A stretch of DNA of 64,000 nucleotides from Aquimonas sp964586455 (GTDB lineage: Bacteria; Pseudomonadota; Gammaproteobacteria; Xanthomonadales; Xanthomonadaceae): positions 196,444 through 260,443 of the forward strand of contig CAZPHV010000001.1 of assembly GCA_964586455.1 (NCBI GenBank), read 5' to 3'. Below the pieces are notes generated by a model that had not been told where the DNA came from, ran no database searches, and was given only the letters and a program-made list of their open reading frames with translations. Both the position numbers and the translations under genes were made by a program. Positions 53,347 through 62,602 of the stretch are shown piece by piece. Within the stretch, counting starts at the first letter, position 1, and each line of letters opens with the position of its first letter.

Positions 53347-53661
53347 TCAGCGATTGTCGCGGGTGTAGACGACACCCCCTTCCAGCCGGATCGGAAACAC
53401 CGCGATCGGCTCGTAGGCCGGCGCGCAGAGCGCTTCGCCCGTGCGCAGGTCAAAGCGTGCGCCGTGGCGCGGGCATTCAACCACGCAGCCATGCACCGGC
53501 CCTCCGGCCAGTTCGGCACCGTCGTGGGTGCACACGTCTTCCACCGCGAACCAACCTTCGGCCGTGCGATACACCGCGATCGCGGTGTCGCCATCCCAGA
53601 CCACTTGAAAATCCCCCTCGGCCATCTGCTGCTCGCCGCACACCGCGATCCAACCCTGCAT
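53347..53661 (-). CDS. Rieske-type [2Fe-2S] ferredoxin
   Basis: Small soluble electron carrier of 104 residues. Both Rieske ligand pairs are present: CTHDGAE (about 43-49) and CPRHGARFD (about 62-70), the spacing used by dioxygenase ferredoxins (BphF type) and NirD-like proteins. The start is fixed by GAGGAGG 7 nt before ATG 53661; the longer frame to 53829 runs into the receptor gene. No oxygenase or nitrite reductase is adjacent, so its partner is unknown. It lies downstream of the TonB receptor but behind a strong terminator. Confidence 0.92.
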   Translation of the reverse strand: MQGWIAVCGEQQMAEGDFQVVWDGDTAIAVYRTAEGWFAVEDVCTHDGAELAGGPVHGCVVECPRHGARFDLRTGEALCAPAYEPIAVFPIRLEGGVVYTRDNR

Positions 53662-53698
53662 CACTTGCCTCCTCAAATCCGACGCGCGCACGCGCAAA

Positions 53699-53735
53699 GA
53701 AAAAACGGCCGACGCATCGCTGCGCCGGCCGTTCA
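53699..53735 (-). terminator. Rho-independent terminator of the TonB-dependent receptor gene
   Basis: On the minus strand AACGGCCGGCGCA-GCGA-TGCGTCGGCCGTT is followed by TTTTTC: a 13-bp stem with one mismatch or G-U pair and a U tract, 58 nt after the receptor stop. Confidence 0.88.
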
Positions 53736-53792
53736 AGTATCCACTGAGTCTGCAAGCAGCCCGAAGCCCAAGGGCTCCGGGCTGCCGGGTCA

Positions 53793-56700
53793 TCAGAAGC
53801 GGTAGCGCAGGGTGACCTGGGCGGCCCACTGGGACTCACCGCGGTTCTGGCGGGTGACGAAGTCCTCAACGGTGTTGGTCAGGCTGTAGATATAGCGGCC
53901 CTGTGCGTCCATGCCGTTGTAGTTGACGAAGCTGCGTGCCTGAGCGCCGTTGCCCTGGAAGCCGATCTCGTCAATACGACCCCACTTCTTGTTGATCAGG
54001 TTGCCGACGTTCAGCAGGTCCAGCACGATCTCGGTCTTGTGGCCATCCATGAAGCCGGGCAGCTGCTGGCTGATACGGAAGTCGAAGCTGTTGGTCCAGG
54101 GCGAGTAGTCGGAGTAGCGATCAACCACCGAACCGGCGAAACGGTCGAGGCCGTTGTCGCGAACGATCTGCCAGAAGGCAGCTTCTTCTGCCGCACCGCC
54201 GCGGAACACCACGTCGTTGCTGCCCGGGCCGGACGGGATGTACATCAGATCGTTGCCGCCAAGCGCGTCGCCGTTGGCATCGTTGTTGAAGGTCCAGCTG
54301 TAGGGCTTGCCCTTGCGACCTTCATAGAACAGGCCGAAGTCGGTGGCGTTGTCGCTGAACAGGAAGGCGCGGTAGCCCAAGGTGGCCACAAAGCGGTCAC
54401 GCACCACGTAGGGCGAACGAGCGGTGACTTCTTCGTTCGGGTTGAACACGGAACGCCCGGCCCAGCTCGAGTTCGCCACCGACGAGGTCAGCGGGCTGAC
54501 TTCACGGGCGTCCGAGTAGTTGTAGGCCACCGACCACGACCACGGATCGTCCTGGCGAGCGCGCGCCAGCGACAGCGTCAGGTTCTCACCGCTGCCTTTG
54601 TTGGTGTTCTCGGCAACCAGCACGTTGTTGAACGACCCGTTGTTGCGTGCGCGAGCGCGTGCACCGTTTGCGCCGGCGCAGGCTCCAGTCCCGTTCGTGG
54701 TGCCATTGGCATTCCAACAGGCAGGGTTGTAGCCACCGTCGGACCAGAACAAAGCGCGACCGTCCGGACCGAGGCGGGTGGCCTCGCCGAGGTTCAGATG
54801 ACGGTAGAAGATGCCGTGCTCGGTCTGGGTGAGCAGAAGCTCGGCGCTGAACACCGCACCCCAGAACGGGGTCTCGTGATCGAAGGCAAGACTGGCCTTC
54901 CACACCGAAGGCATCCGCAGATCGCTGGACAGGAAGTCCACATTGGAGGCCGGCGGCGCGCCGAGATTCGTCGCCTGCTGGTTCGGTACCGGGCTGAACA
55001 GCGACGTGCCTGCCGGGCAAGCTGCGAACTGTGAACCCACCTGGGCATTGCCGCAGCCTACGACCTGGGTGGCACGGCCGGTGTTCGAGTAGGGGTTTGA
55101 CAGCCAGACATTGGCCGCCGAGCCCTCGAACAAGCCGATGGCCGCACGTAGCTGGGTCGCGCGCTCAGTGTCGAAGGTGTAGTTCATGCCCAGACGCGGC
55201 TGGAACAGACCCTTGCCGTCGATCGTGGTGCTGTTGTCCAAACCGAAACCACCGGTGGCGCGGCCATTGACCAGCGCGCCCGGCGCGGCGGCTGCGGCCG
55301 CATTGAACTGCGGGCTGTCGGGCATGCGGGTACGGTCGTAGCGTACGCCGAAGACGATGCTCAGATTGTAGTTGACCGCCCAGGTGTCCTGCAGGAACAG
55401 GCCCCAGTTGCCGAGCTCCCACTGCGCCACGCCGTTGTTCAGCGTCTGACCGGACTGCGCTGTCTGGACCTGGTAGCCGACGGGGGCGCCCGCCTCGAAG
55501 CTGGTGGCACACGAGGAAGCGGCGATGCAGCCGAACAGATAGGTGCCGTTGGTGTCCTGCAGGAACGCGTTGTAGACGTCGTTGTTGGCCCAATCGAAGC
55601 CGGCCTTGATCTCGTGATCACCTGCATACCAGTTGCCCGCGAAGAAAATGTCGTCGGTGACCGTGGACAGCACGTTGAAGTGCCGCGAGCGCTCGGTACC
55701 GAAACGCAGATTGCGCGTACCGCCCTGCACGCCGGCCGGCGGGGTGCCGCCGGTAATCTGGATGGCGACCTGGGGCAGGTTGCTGAAGTTGATCGGCTGG
55801 CTGTCGTACTCGCGACGACTGGCGCGGAACTCAGTCGAGAAGGTGTCACTCCAGTCGGCGTACCACTGTCCGACCAAGGACTCGATGGTCTTGTCCTGGT
55901 TGTACCAATGCGAGCTGAAGGACAGGTTGCCGCCGTTGTTGTTCGGGAAGATCGGGTTGGATTCTTCCGTCTTGGTGTAGCGCAGGTTGGCGCGGTGGTT
56001 GTCGCTGATGTTCCAGTCCAGCTTCAGCAGGATGTCCTCAACGGCCAACTCGGCAGTGGTCGGCGCCTCGATCGAGCCGATGTCAATGCCGTAGCGGCTC
56101 TGGGCGATCGATCGCACCTGGGCGACCTGCTCAGGCGTGATGAACACCTGGTTGCCGGTGCCACCCAGTGGGACGAACTGCGAGCCCACGCGCGAGGACT
56201 TGTAATCCTCGTACGACAGGAAGAAGAACAGACGATCCTTGATGATCGGACCGCCAAAGGTGACGCCGACGGTTTCGTCCTCAGACGGGGGGGGGGCGAA
56301 GAAGTTGTCACCCGCGCGGTTGTAGCGATCGCCCGAAAGCCGGTCATCGCGCCACACGTAATACACGCTGCCCTTGAACTCGTTGGTACCCGACTTGGTG
56401 ACGGCGTTGATGTTGGCGCCGGTGTAACCCTTCTGGGTCACGTCAACATTGGAGATGTTGATCTGCACCGCGTCGATCGCGTCGATCGAAATCGGCTGCT
56501 TCTGGGTCGGCAGATTGTTGCTCTCCAGACCGAAGGTATCAGAGATGGACACGCCGTCGACGGTGATGCTGTTGAAGCGGCTGTTCTGACCAGCGACCGA
56601 GATTTCGCCGCGGTCCTTGTCGGTCTGCGACACGCGCGGGTCGAGGCGGGCGTAGTCCTGCAGGTTGCGCTGGATCGACGCAAAGCTGTCGAGCTGCTCA

Positions 56701-57137
56701 CGGCTGATCTGGGTGCTGGTGCCCATGCGCTCGGGCGAGAACACCGAGCCGGCCGAGCCGACCACGGTGACGACGTCAAGCTGGGCGGCTTCAGCGGCCA
56801 GGTCGACGTTCACTGCGGTCACTTCGTTCAACTGCAGGAACACGTTCTCGGTGGTCTCGGGCTCGAAGCCCGGGCGCAGCACGGTCACGGTGTAGGGGCC
56901 GCCGACGCGCAGGCCGCGGGCGGTGTAGCGACCTTCGCCGTCAGTGGTGGAGCGCACGGTGGTGCCGGACGGGGTGTGGACGATCACGACCTCGGCACCA
57001 GCCAGGGCTTCACCCTGCTCGGAGGTCACGCGGCCCGCCATCTGGGCCGAGGTGGTCTGCGCGAACACCGGGGTGGAGGTCGCAAGCACCAGCGCCAGGG
57101 CGCCGGCAAGTCGGGTGACCCGCATCTGCTTGTTCAT
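53793..57137 (-). CDS. Oar-type TonB-dependent outer-membrane receptor
   Basis: 1114 residues. The signal peptide (residues 1-26, ending PVFA) is followed by a carboxypeptidase-regulatory-like domain (about 30-115: MAGRVTSEQGEALAGAEVVI). A TonB plug follows (about 120-240: ISREQLDSFASIQRNLQDY, NSITVDGVSISD) and then a large barrel ending in TLRYRF. The plug segment QKGYTGANINAVTKSGTNEF is typical of Oar-like receptors. The substrate is unknown, possibly peptides. It has a 327-bp upstream region and its own terminator, so it is monocistronic. Confidence 0.92.
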   Translation of the reverse strand: MNKQMRVTRLAGALALVLATSTPVFAQTTSAQMAGRVTSEQGEALAGAEVVIVHTPSGTTVRSTTDGEGRYTARGLRVGGPYTVTVLRPGFEPETTENVFLQLNEVTAVNVDLAAEAAQLDVVTVVGSAGSVFSPERMGTSTQISREQLDSFASIQRNLQDYARLDPRVSQTDKDRGEISVAGQNSRFNSITVDGVSISDTFGLESNNLPTQKQPISIDAIDAVQINISNVDVTQKGYTGANINAVTKSGTNEFKGSVYYVWRDDRLSGDRYNRAGDNFFAPPPSEDETVGVTFGGPIIKDRLFFFLSYEDYKSSRVGSQFVPLGGTGNQVFITPEQVAQVRSIAQSRYGIDIGSIEAPTTAELAVEDILLKLDWNISDNHRANLRYTKTEESNPIFPNNNGGNLSFSSHWYNQDKTIESLVGQWYADWSDTFSTEFRASRREYDSQPINFSNLPQVAIQITGGTPPAGVQGGTRNLRFGTERSRHFNVLSTVTDDIFFAGNWYAGDHEIKAGFDWANNDVYNAFLQDTNGTYLFGCIAASSCATSFEAGAPVGYQVQTAQSGQTLNNGVAQWELGNWGLFLQDTWAVNYNLSIVFGVRYDRTRMPDSPQFNAAAAAAPGALVNGRATGGFGLDNSTTIDGKGLFQPRLGMNYTFDTERATQLRAAIGLFEGSAANVWLSNPYSNTGRATQVVGCGNAQVGSQFAACPAGTSLFSPVPNQQATNLGAPPASNVDFLSSDLRMPSVWKASLAFDHETPFWGAVFSAELLLTQTEHGIFYRHLNLGEATRLGPDGRALFWSDGGYNPACWNANGTTNGTGACAGANGARARARNNGSFNNVLVAENTNKGSGENLTLSLARARQDDPWSWSVAYNYSDAREVSPLTSSVANSSWAGRSVFNPNEEVTARSPYVVRDRFVATLGYRAFLFSDNATDFGLFYEGRKGKPYSWTFNNDANGDALGGNDLMYIPSGPGSNDVVFRGGAAEEAAFWQIVRDNGLDRFAGSVVDRYSDYSPWTNSFDFRISQQLPGFMDGHKTEIVLDLLNVGNLINKKWGRIDEIGFQGNGAQARSFVNYNGMDAQGRYIYSLTNTVEDFVTRQNRGESQWAAQVTLRYRF

Positions 57138-57464
57138 CGTGCTGAGTTCCTACGTTTGGAAAGGGGGGAGCTTGCGGGGCCGGGATCACGCGTTCCGTTG
57201 GGAAGGCGCGACCCCTGGGGCCCTTGTCGTCCGCATCGACGACTTGAGGCCGCCCAAGGGCAGCCTCGTAAACCGCGGGTTTGATTGGCTTTGCTCACCC
57301 CAAGCTGCCTGCTTCCATACGCAGGCGTCTGTAAAGGGTGCGCGTTAACTCAAGTTTAACCGGACTATATGACAGTTTTGTAGCGCTTAAGCCAAGCCGT
57401 CACGTATGGCTGCAGGTACCGAGGGCGACTCGGAGCGCCCGCGACCCCGCCATGCAAGTTCCGT
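57138..57464 (-). promoter_or_regulatory. Leader and promoter region of the receptor gene
   Basis: The 327 bp between the acyltransferase stop and the receptor ATG hold an AT-richer core at about 57340-57395. On the minus strand TATAGT (57369-57364) is a good -10; the region 17 nt upstream lacks a clear TTGACA, so an activator may be needed. The leader to the ATG would be about 220 nt. Confidence 0.4.
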
Positions 57465-59186
57465 TCACGACGGCAATCCACCGAGGTAGCGGCTGCGCTT
57501 GGCCGGCTTGAGGCAGCCCAGATCGACGCGAATCAGGCCATCGACGCAGTGGCCGAAGTCGGGGTCGAGCCCGAAGTCGAGGAAGCGCACGCCCTCGGGC
57601 TCGCACAGCTCGACGTACTGGCGGTACAGCACCGGCAGCGTCGCGCCCAGTGTGTCCAGCTCCTGTCGCAGACGCGAAAGGCCCTGCTTCAAGTCGAGGC
57701 CCTGCAGGGCCAATTCGATGCGCGCGGCCAGCGCAGGCTCGATCTGGTGGGGGTTGCGCGCCCGCGCCAGGCCCTCGCGATCGCCCAGGAAATGCCGATG
57801 CACCTGCACGGTCCAGTCGCGCGCGAGCTCGGGCAGCTGCGCCGATAGGCTGACCGGGCCGATCAGATAGCGCACGTCTGGATGCCGGGCCAGGTAAGCG
57901 CCGATGCCCTGCCAGAGGTAGTCCAGCGAGCGGCTACCCCAATAGCGCGGCTGTACGAAGCTGCGCCCCAGCTCCACGGCACTGTGCAGGAACGGCATCG
58001 CCGCCGGCGTGTAGTTGAACAGACTGGCCGAGTACAGCCGATCCAGACCGCCTTCCGCCAGCAGGCGACCCACTTCGACCAAACGGTAGGCGCCGACGAT
58101 TTCCAGCTGGGCTTCATCCCACAGCACGATGTGGCGGTAGTGCGGATCAAATCGGTCGAGGTCACGGCGCAGGCCGGTGCCCTCGCCTACGCGGCGAAAC
58201 GACAGCTCGCGCAGCCGGCCGATTTCCTTCAGCGCGGGGTTGTCGGACTCGGCATCGAGCAGCAGGATTTGCCGCCCGTCGGTGGTGGCGCCCAGCGTTT
58301 CGGCGCAACGCAGGGCCGCGCGCACGTCCCGCGCCGGCTGCGGGTGCGCGATCGCGCTGGAGGTCGCGAACACCGGCGGCTTGCGGCGTCCGACCCGGTA
58401 CACATGCATGCGCATGCGCTGGGCGATCTGGCGCTCGTTGAGCGCGGGTGCGACCAGAGCCTCGGGCGGCACCGGCGCGCCGAGCGTGAGCGTGATGCGC
58501 TGGCTGCGCGCCAGAAAGATCTCGCGCGGCAGCAGCAGGGTGGCCAGCGGCTTGGACAACATCGACAGGCCGTAGAACGCGGCCGAGTTCTGCGCCTCGA
58601 TGTGCACCGGCACCACCGGCGCGCCGGACTTGCGGGCGAAGCGCAGAAAGCCGTCCGACCAGCGGCCGTCGCGGACGCCCTGCGGGCGGATCCGACTGAC
58701 CTCGCCGGCCGGAAACACGATCAGGGCCTGCTCCGCCGACAGCGCACGGTAGGCCTCGCGCAGGCTGGAGCGCGCCTGGCCGCCGAACACATCCAGCGGC
58801 AGCAGCAGTTCGCGCAGGGGCTCCAGCTGGGTCAGCACTTCATTGGCGAGGATGCGCACATCGCGGCGTACGCGCCCGACCAGATGCAGCAGGCAGAGCG
58901 CATCCAGCGCCCCAAGCGGATGGTTGGCGACGATCACCACCGGGCCTTCGCTGGGCAGATGCTCGATGTCGGTCGGCGCCACCCGATAGCTGAACTGCAG
59001 ACGCTCCAGTGCGCGCTCGACGAACTCCAGCCCGGTGCTGCCCTGCAGTGCGCTCAGGGTGTCATTGACCTGGGCCTCGCAGGTGACTCGCCGCAGCAGC
59101 TCGACCACCGGACGCGACAGGGTGCGGCCCGCGCCTTGGGCCAGTTTTGGAAAGGCCTGATAGAAACTGCGTTCGACGCTGATCAT
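57465..59186 (-). CDS. Bifunctional acyltransferase, OlsF-like (ornithine-lipid type)
   Basis: 573 residues. Residues 60-260 form a PlsC-type O-acyltransferase: ANHPLGALD (His89, Asp95) and IVFPAGEVSRIRP are the catalytic and glycerol/acceptor motifs. Residues about 300-500 are a GNAT-like N-acyltransferase related to OlsB and acyl-homoserine-lactone synthases (VGAYRLVEVG, AVELGRSFVQPRYW, LWQGIGAYLARHP). This order matches OlsF, which makes ornithine lipids from ornithine and two acyl chains. A different amino-acid lipid is possible. ATG 59186 is chosen because GGAG lies 10 nt before it; ATG 59216 is the alternative. Confidence 0.82.
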   Translation of the reverse strand: MISVERSFYQAFPKLAQGAGRTLSRPVVELLRRVTCEAQVNDTLSALQGSTGLEFVERALERLQFSYRVAPTDIEHLPSEGPVVIVANHPLGALDALCLLHLVGRVRRDVRILANEVLTQLEPLRELLLPLDVFGGQARSSLREAYRALSAEQALIVFPAGEVSRIRPQGVRDGRWSDGFLRFARKSGAPVVPVHIEAQNSAAFYGLSMLSKPLATLLLPREIFLARSQRITLTLGAPVPPEALVAPALNERQIAQRMRMHVYRVGRRKPPVFATSSAIAHPQPARDVRAALRCAETLGATTDGRQILLLDAESDNPALKEIGRLRELSFRRVGEGTGLRRDLDRFDPHYRHIVLWDEAQLEIVGAYRLVEVGRLLAEGGLDRLYSASLFNYTPAAMPFLHSAVELGRSFVQPRYWGSRSLDYLWQGIGAYLARHPDVRYLIGPVSLSAQLPELARDWTVQVHRHFLGDREGLARARNPHQIEPALAARIELALQGLDLKQGLSRLRQELDTLGATLPVLYRQYVELCEPEGVRFLDFGLDPDFGHCVDGLIRVDLGCLKPAKRSRYLGGLPS

Positions 59187-59501
59187 GGCGGCCGACTCCG
59201 GCGGGGGTTTCCGCATGCTCGCCGCTGCGCTTTGCGCGGCGATGACAGTTGCGTCGGCTGTGTGGTCCTGGCTGCTTCAGACCCGCGCCACCACCGTGTG
59301 TCAGCGATGCATCGCGCGCTGCCGCAGGGATGACTTTGTGAGGCCCACGACGCGTTGTGAAACAGGAAGCGCCTGATGCTCAGCTCGCGTTGCAAGATAG
59401 GGTGCGCCTGTGGCACACCACGCAGTGGGAAGTACGGTGCGTCCGTGGCGCCCGAACCACCTACGCGAATCCGCGATGAGCCGCTTACATGGACAGCAGG
59501 C
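59187..59501. other. Intergenic space with one palindromic repeat
   Basis: At 59396-59420 lies GATAGGGTGCGCCTGTGGCA, a copy of the GTAGGGTGCGC palindrome family also seen near 31.7 kb. The promoter of the acyltransferase gene should also lie here, but no clear hexamers stand out. Confidence 0.45.
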
Positions 59502-60545
59502 TCAGCCGCGGACGTCGCTGTCCAGCAGAGCCAACAGCGCCTCCAGCCAGCCGGGTTCTCCCGCTTGCCCCAGGCGCACAAATGCTCCCCGCAAGGCCTG
59601 TTCGTCGCGCCTCTCGCGGCCGCCCGCAGCCACCCAGGCCGCGACCACCTTGAGCATCGCGGCAGCGGATGCAGCTGCATCGCCCGGCCCTGCGGTCGGC
59701 GTATCCAGCTGACGCGAGAGAATGCCGGCGGCAGCCCGCCAGGCCGGACGCGCATCGAGAAACGCGGCCGCCACTTGCGGATGTCCGCTCCAGACCCGCC
59801 GTCGCGATTCCTCGCCCGGAGCGCGCTCGAGCAGACGCAGGTCGGCGGGAAGCTGGGCACGGCCGACGTTCCAGAGCAGGGCTGCGGCCAGCACCTGATC
59901 AACCACCAGATCGCCGCCGGCAGCAGCGTACAGACGCTGGGCCAGCTGCTCGCGCCACAGCGCCCCCTCGGGATCGCGCTGCAGGCGTGCGTCGGCTGCA
60001 CAGCCGATGCGCCTGAACATTTCCATGTCGGCTTGAAGGCTCAGCGCCTGCGCAGGTGACTGCGGTGCGCTCCACGGATCAAGCAGCACCTGCACCACCA
60101 CGAGCTGCTCTTCGCGCGCCGGTCCCGCCACCGGCAGCCGCTGCAGCGCACGCGTGATCGGCACCAGATCAAGCATGTAGGCCGGTGCATTCAGCGCGTG
60201 CCGGTGAAGGCTGTGATCGAGCAGGCGCGCGCACAGCATAAGCACTTCAGCGACGCGCTCATCCAGCGGCCTGCGGCCCGCTCGGGTTGGCTCAAGTACA
60301 TCCTCCAGCGCATGCACCAGATCGGCTGCGGCATCCAGACGCAGCATGCGCAGACCGCTCTTCTGCGAATGCAGCGCGCGAAACAGGGCGTGCACCGGCT
60401 CCATTGACCTCGGGTCAGCTTCAGCCCTGGCAAGCGCGAAGCGCAGGGCAGCGCTGGCTTGCGCCCACTCGATCAGGAACTCGGCGAACAGCCGCTCTTC
60501 GGCAGTCGCAGAGTCGATCCGGGCGCGCAGGGGGTCGATCCACAT
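59502..60545 (-). CDS. HPt-like protein with degenerate HD-GYP-type domain
   Basis: 347 residues from ATG 60545. Near residues 50-85 the segment ALFRALHSQKSGLRMLRLDA resembles a histidine phosphotransfer domain (His59, with Lys62 where HxxKG is usual). From about 200 to 290 the pattern follows HD-GYP proteins, but the metal ligands are lost: ALLWNVGRAQLP stands where LLHDIGKLAIP is expected (Trp-Asn for His-Asp), followed by GHPQVAAAFLDARPAW. No GYP motif is seen. It is probably a non-catalytic signalling protein. It lies between an LtaS-like sulfatase gene (111 nt upstream) and the acyltransferase. I assign no pathway. Confidence 0.65.
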   Translation of the reverse strand: MWIDPLRARIDSATAEERLFAEFLIEWAQASAALRFALARAEADPRSMEPVHALFRALHSQKSGLRMLRLDAAADLVHALEDVLEPTRAGRRPLDERVAEVLMLCARLLDHSLHRHALNAPAYMLDLVPITRALQRLPVAGPAREEQLVVVQVLLDPWSAPQSPAQALSLQADMEMFRRIGCAADARLQRDPEGALWREQLAQRLYAAAGGDLVVDQVLAAALLWNVGRAQLPADLRLLERAPGEESRRRVWSGHPQVAAAFLDARPAWRAAAGILSRQLDTPTAGPGDAAASAAAMLKVVAAWVAAGGRERRDEQALRGAFVRLGQAGEPGWLEALLALLDSDVRG

Positions 60546-60656
60546 CGGGGTGCGCCAGTTCCTGAGCAGGGGCCAGGGCAAGGCCGCGGGCGATCATCGC
60601 AATTCCGGGGCCTCGCGGTCCATGCGTGCGCGATACAGGCCTACCGAGGACGCTGA

Positions 60657-62453
60657 CTATTCGCGCCCGGTGACGATCCGCAGGATCGCAGGAACATCGC
60701 TGTCCAGAACGCCGCGCCGCGCTCGGGCCGCATGCAGGCGGTCTACGAACTGCTGGGCATCCTCCGGCAGGGCGCCAACCAGCTGACTGTCATCGCCGCG
60801 CAGCAGCAGCGCGCCCTCGCCTGCCGCGCTGTACAGATCGATCCGGCTGCGTTGATCGCCGCGCACGTGCACGACCAGCGCCGGGGGCTGCGGATCGGCG
60901 CGCAGGAAGCGGCCCTGATCGCTGCGGTGGCAGGCTTCCGCGGCAATCAGCTGACGCAGTGAGGGCAGCAGGTCGGTCTGCTGGAAGGCGGCCGCGATCT
61001 CACCGCGCGGCAGACCGCTGGCGCCGGCCACCAGCATCGGCACCCGCGCCAGCGCACTCTCGCCAAACCGGGCGCGCTCCTGCGGCCACAGCGGCGTCAT
61101 GCTGCGGTGGTCGCCGAGCACGATCAGCACGCCGTCGTCGAAGAAGCCGCGGGCTTCAAGCGCCCGATAGAACTCGCCGAAGGCACGATCGGCGTGGCGG
61201 AACGCGGCCTCTTCGCCCAGCGCACCGGTCGCGCGATCGAGAAACGGCGGGTGCGACTCGACATTGAGCAGGAAGGCCAACCACGGCTGCTCGGGGGCCG
61301 AGTCCATCCATTGCAGGGTGCGCTGGTACAGCGCGCGATCTTCCGCGGCAGCGAAGGGCCCGCGCGGCATGCCCTCGTAGAACGGATGCTCGGCACCTTC
61401 CCAGTGGTCGAACTCGAGCGCGCGGAACCAGCTCGGCTTGTCCAGGAAGCCGAGATCCCCGGTGGTGAAGAAGCCGCTCCAGTAGCCGTGCTCGCGCAGC
61501 TGACGGGGCAACGCGGTGGCCGGGTCCTCGAACCCGGCAAAGGCCTTGAGGCTGGCATAGCGACCCGGCTGTGGCACCGGGTAGTCGCCTGCGATCAGCG
61601 CGATCAGGCCGTGGTCGGTGGTGAAGCCGTTGGCGTGGAAGGCGCTGAACCAGGTGTTCGCGCGCGCGATCGCATCGAACTCGGGCACCCAACTGGTCTC
61701 GGCAGCGTCGCGCCCCAGCGCCGAGTGGTAGGTCGACAGCGATTCCCAGATCAGCACCAGCACTCGCGGCCGCTGCGCTTGCCCGGTCTCGCAAGAGAGG
61801 GCGGGCTCCTGCAGGCGTTCCTCCAGGGCCTGCACGAAGGCCGGGCTGTAGGTGCGCGACACGCCCTGTTCGCGATGCAGCTGCCACAAGTTCATGAAGG
61901 AATCGCCGTTGACATGCGCCGGCGCGGCACCGCCTACGCCCAGCGCCACGCCCAGCATCAGCAGGCCCGAAACCGCCAGAACGCGCGCGCTGCGTGGACG
62001 CCGCGGCTGCGGCCACAGGCTCAGCACGAGCACGCCGAGCCCCAACAGGGCCAGGCCCGGCAGCAGCATGGGCTGCTGCTGCAGGATGGCGCGGGCGAAG
62101 CGTTCGGTGGCATCCCACTCGGCGCCGAACTTGAAGACGTCGAGAAGATAGAGGCGCGTATTCAGCACGCTGATGATCGAAAAGTCGGCCAGCATCAGCA
62201 GCAACAGCAGCACCGCGAACAGCATCGCCAGGCCGCGCAGCACGCCGCGCTGCAGCCACAGCCCCAACGCCACGCAGGCCAGCCCGAGAGCCAGCAGCCA
62301 GGCATCGTGACCGATCGCGGCCCGACCCATGCAGCCGCCGCAGTTGGCATTCGGGCCGAACACGGCTTCCACCTTCAAGGCGCGCAGCACCGCCACCAGC
62401 ACCAGGCCGATGCCCAGCAGGTAGGGCGTCAGCCGGTGCGCGGCCTGGAGCAT
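60657..62453 (-). CDS. LtaS-like membrane sulfatase-family protein
   Basis: 598 residues from ATG 62453. Four to five helices occupy residues 1-185, then a periplasmic alkaline-phosphatase/sulfatase fold follows: VLVLIWESLSTYHSALG, then FHANGFTTDHGLIALI with the likely catalytic Thr, LLNVESHPPFLD, and GVLIVLGDHRSMTP with Asp and His metal ligands. Relatives transfer phosphoglycerol or phosphoethanolamine to envelope glycans or lipids. In a Gram-negative the acceptor may be periplasmic glucans or lipid A; this is not determined. It is divergent from the M23 peptidase gene. Confidence 0.88.
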   Translation of the reverse strand: MLQAAHRLTPYLLGIGLVLVAVLRALKVEAVFGPNANCGGCMGRAAIGHDAWLLALGLACVALGLWLQRGVLRGLAMLFAVLLLLLMLADFSIISVLNTRLYLLDVFKFGAEWDATERFARAILQQQPMLLPGLALLGLGVLVLSLWPQPRRPRSARVLAVSGLLMLGVALGVGGAAPAHVNGDSFMNLWQLHREQGVSRTYSPAFVQALEERLQEPALSCETGQAQRPRVLVLIWESLSTYHSALGRDAAETSWVPEFDAIARANTWFSAFHANGFTTDHGLIALIAGDYPVPQPGRYASLKAFAGFEDPATALPRQLREHGYWSGFFTTGDLGFLDKPSWFRALEFDHWEGAEHPFYEGMPRGPFAAAEDRALYQRTLQWMDSAPEQPWLAFLLNVESHPPFLDRATGALGEEAAFRHADRAFGEFYRALEARGFFDDGVLIVLGDHRSMTPLWPQERARFGESALARVPMLVAGASGLPRGEIAAAFQQTDLLPSLRQLIAAEACHRSDQGRFLRADPQPPALVVHVRGDQRSRIDLYSAAGEGALLLRGDDSQLVGALPEDAQQFVDRLHAARARRGVLDSDVPAILRIVTGRE

Positions 62454-62602
62454 TCGTGTGATACGTCGGGGGCGTGCGTTCGCCACGATCGAGGTGTGCC
62501 GGCATAACCAAATGGGGCGCCATGATAGGCGCGAAGCCGCAGCGTGGCGCCAAACCACGGCGCGCACGCCGCAAGGGATGCGGTCTGACTAAACTGGCAA
62601 CC

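Noticed and set aside
55614..57284. Long plus-strand open frame opposite the TonB-dependent receptor
   Set aside because: Low-complexity Val/Ala/Arg/Asp translation typical of a complementary frame; the minus strand has signal peptide, plug and barrel.
57364..57375. Pho box (CTGTCAT half-site) before the receptor gene
   Set aside because: Only one half-site matches and it overlaps the -10 instead of the -35, which is the wrong place for PhoB activation.
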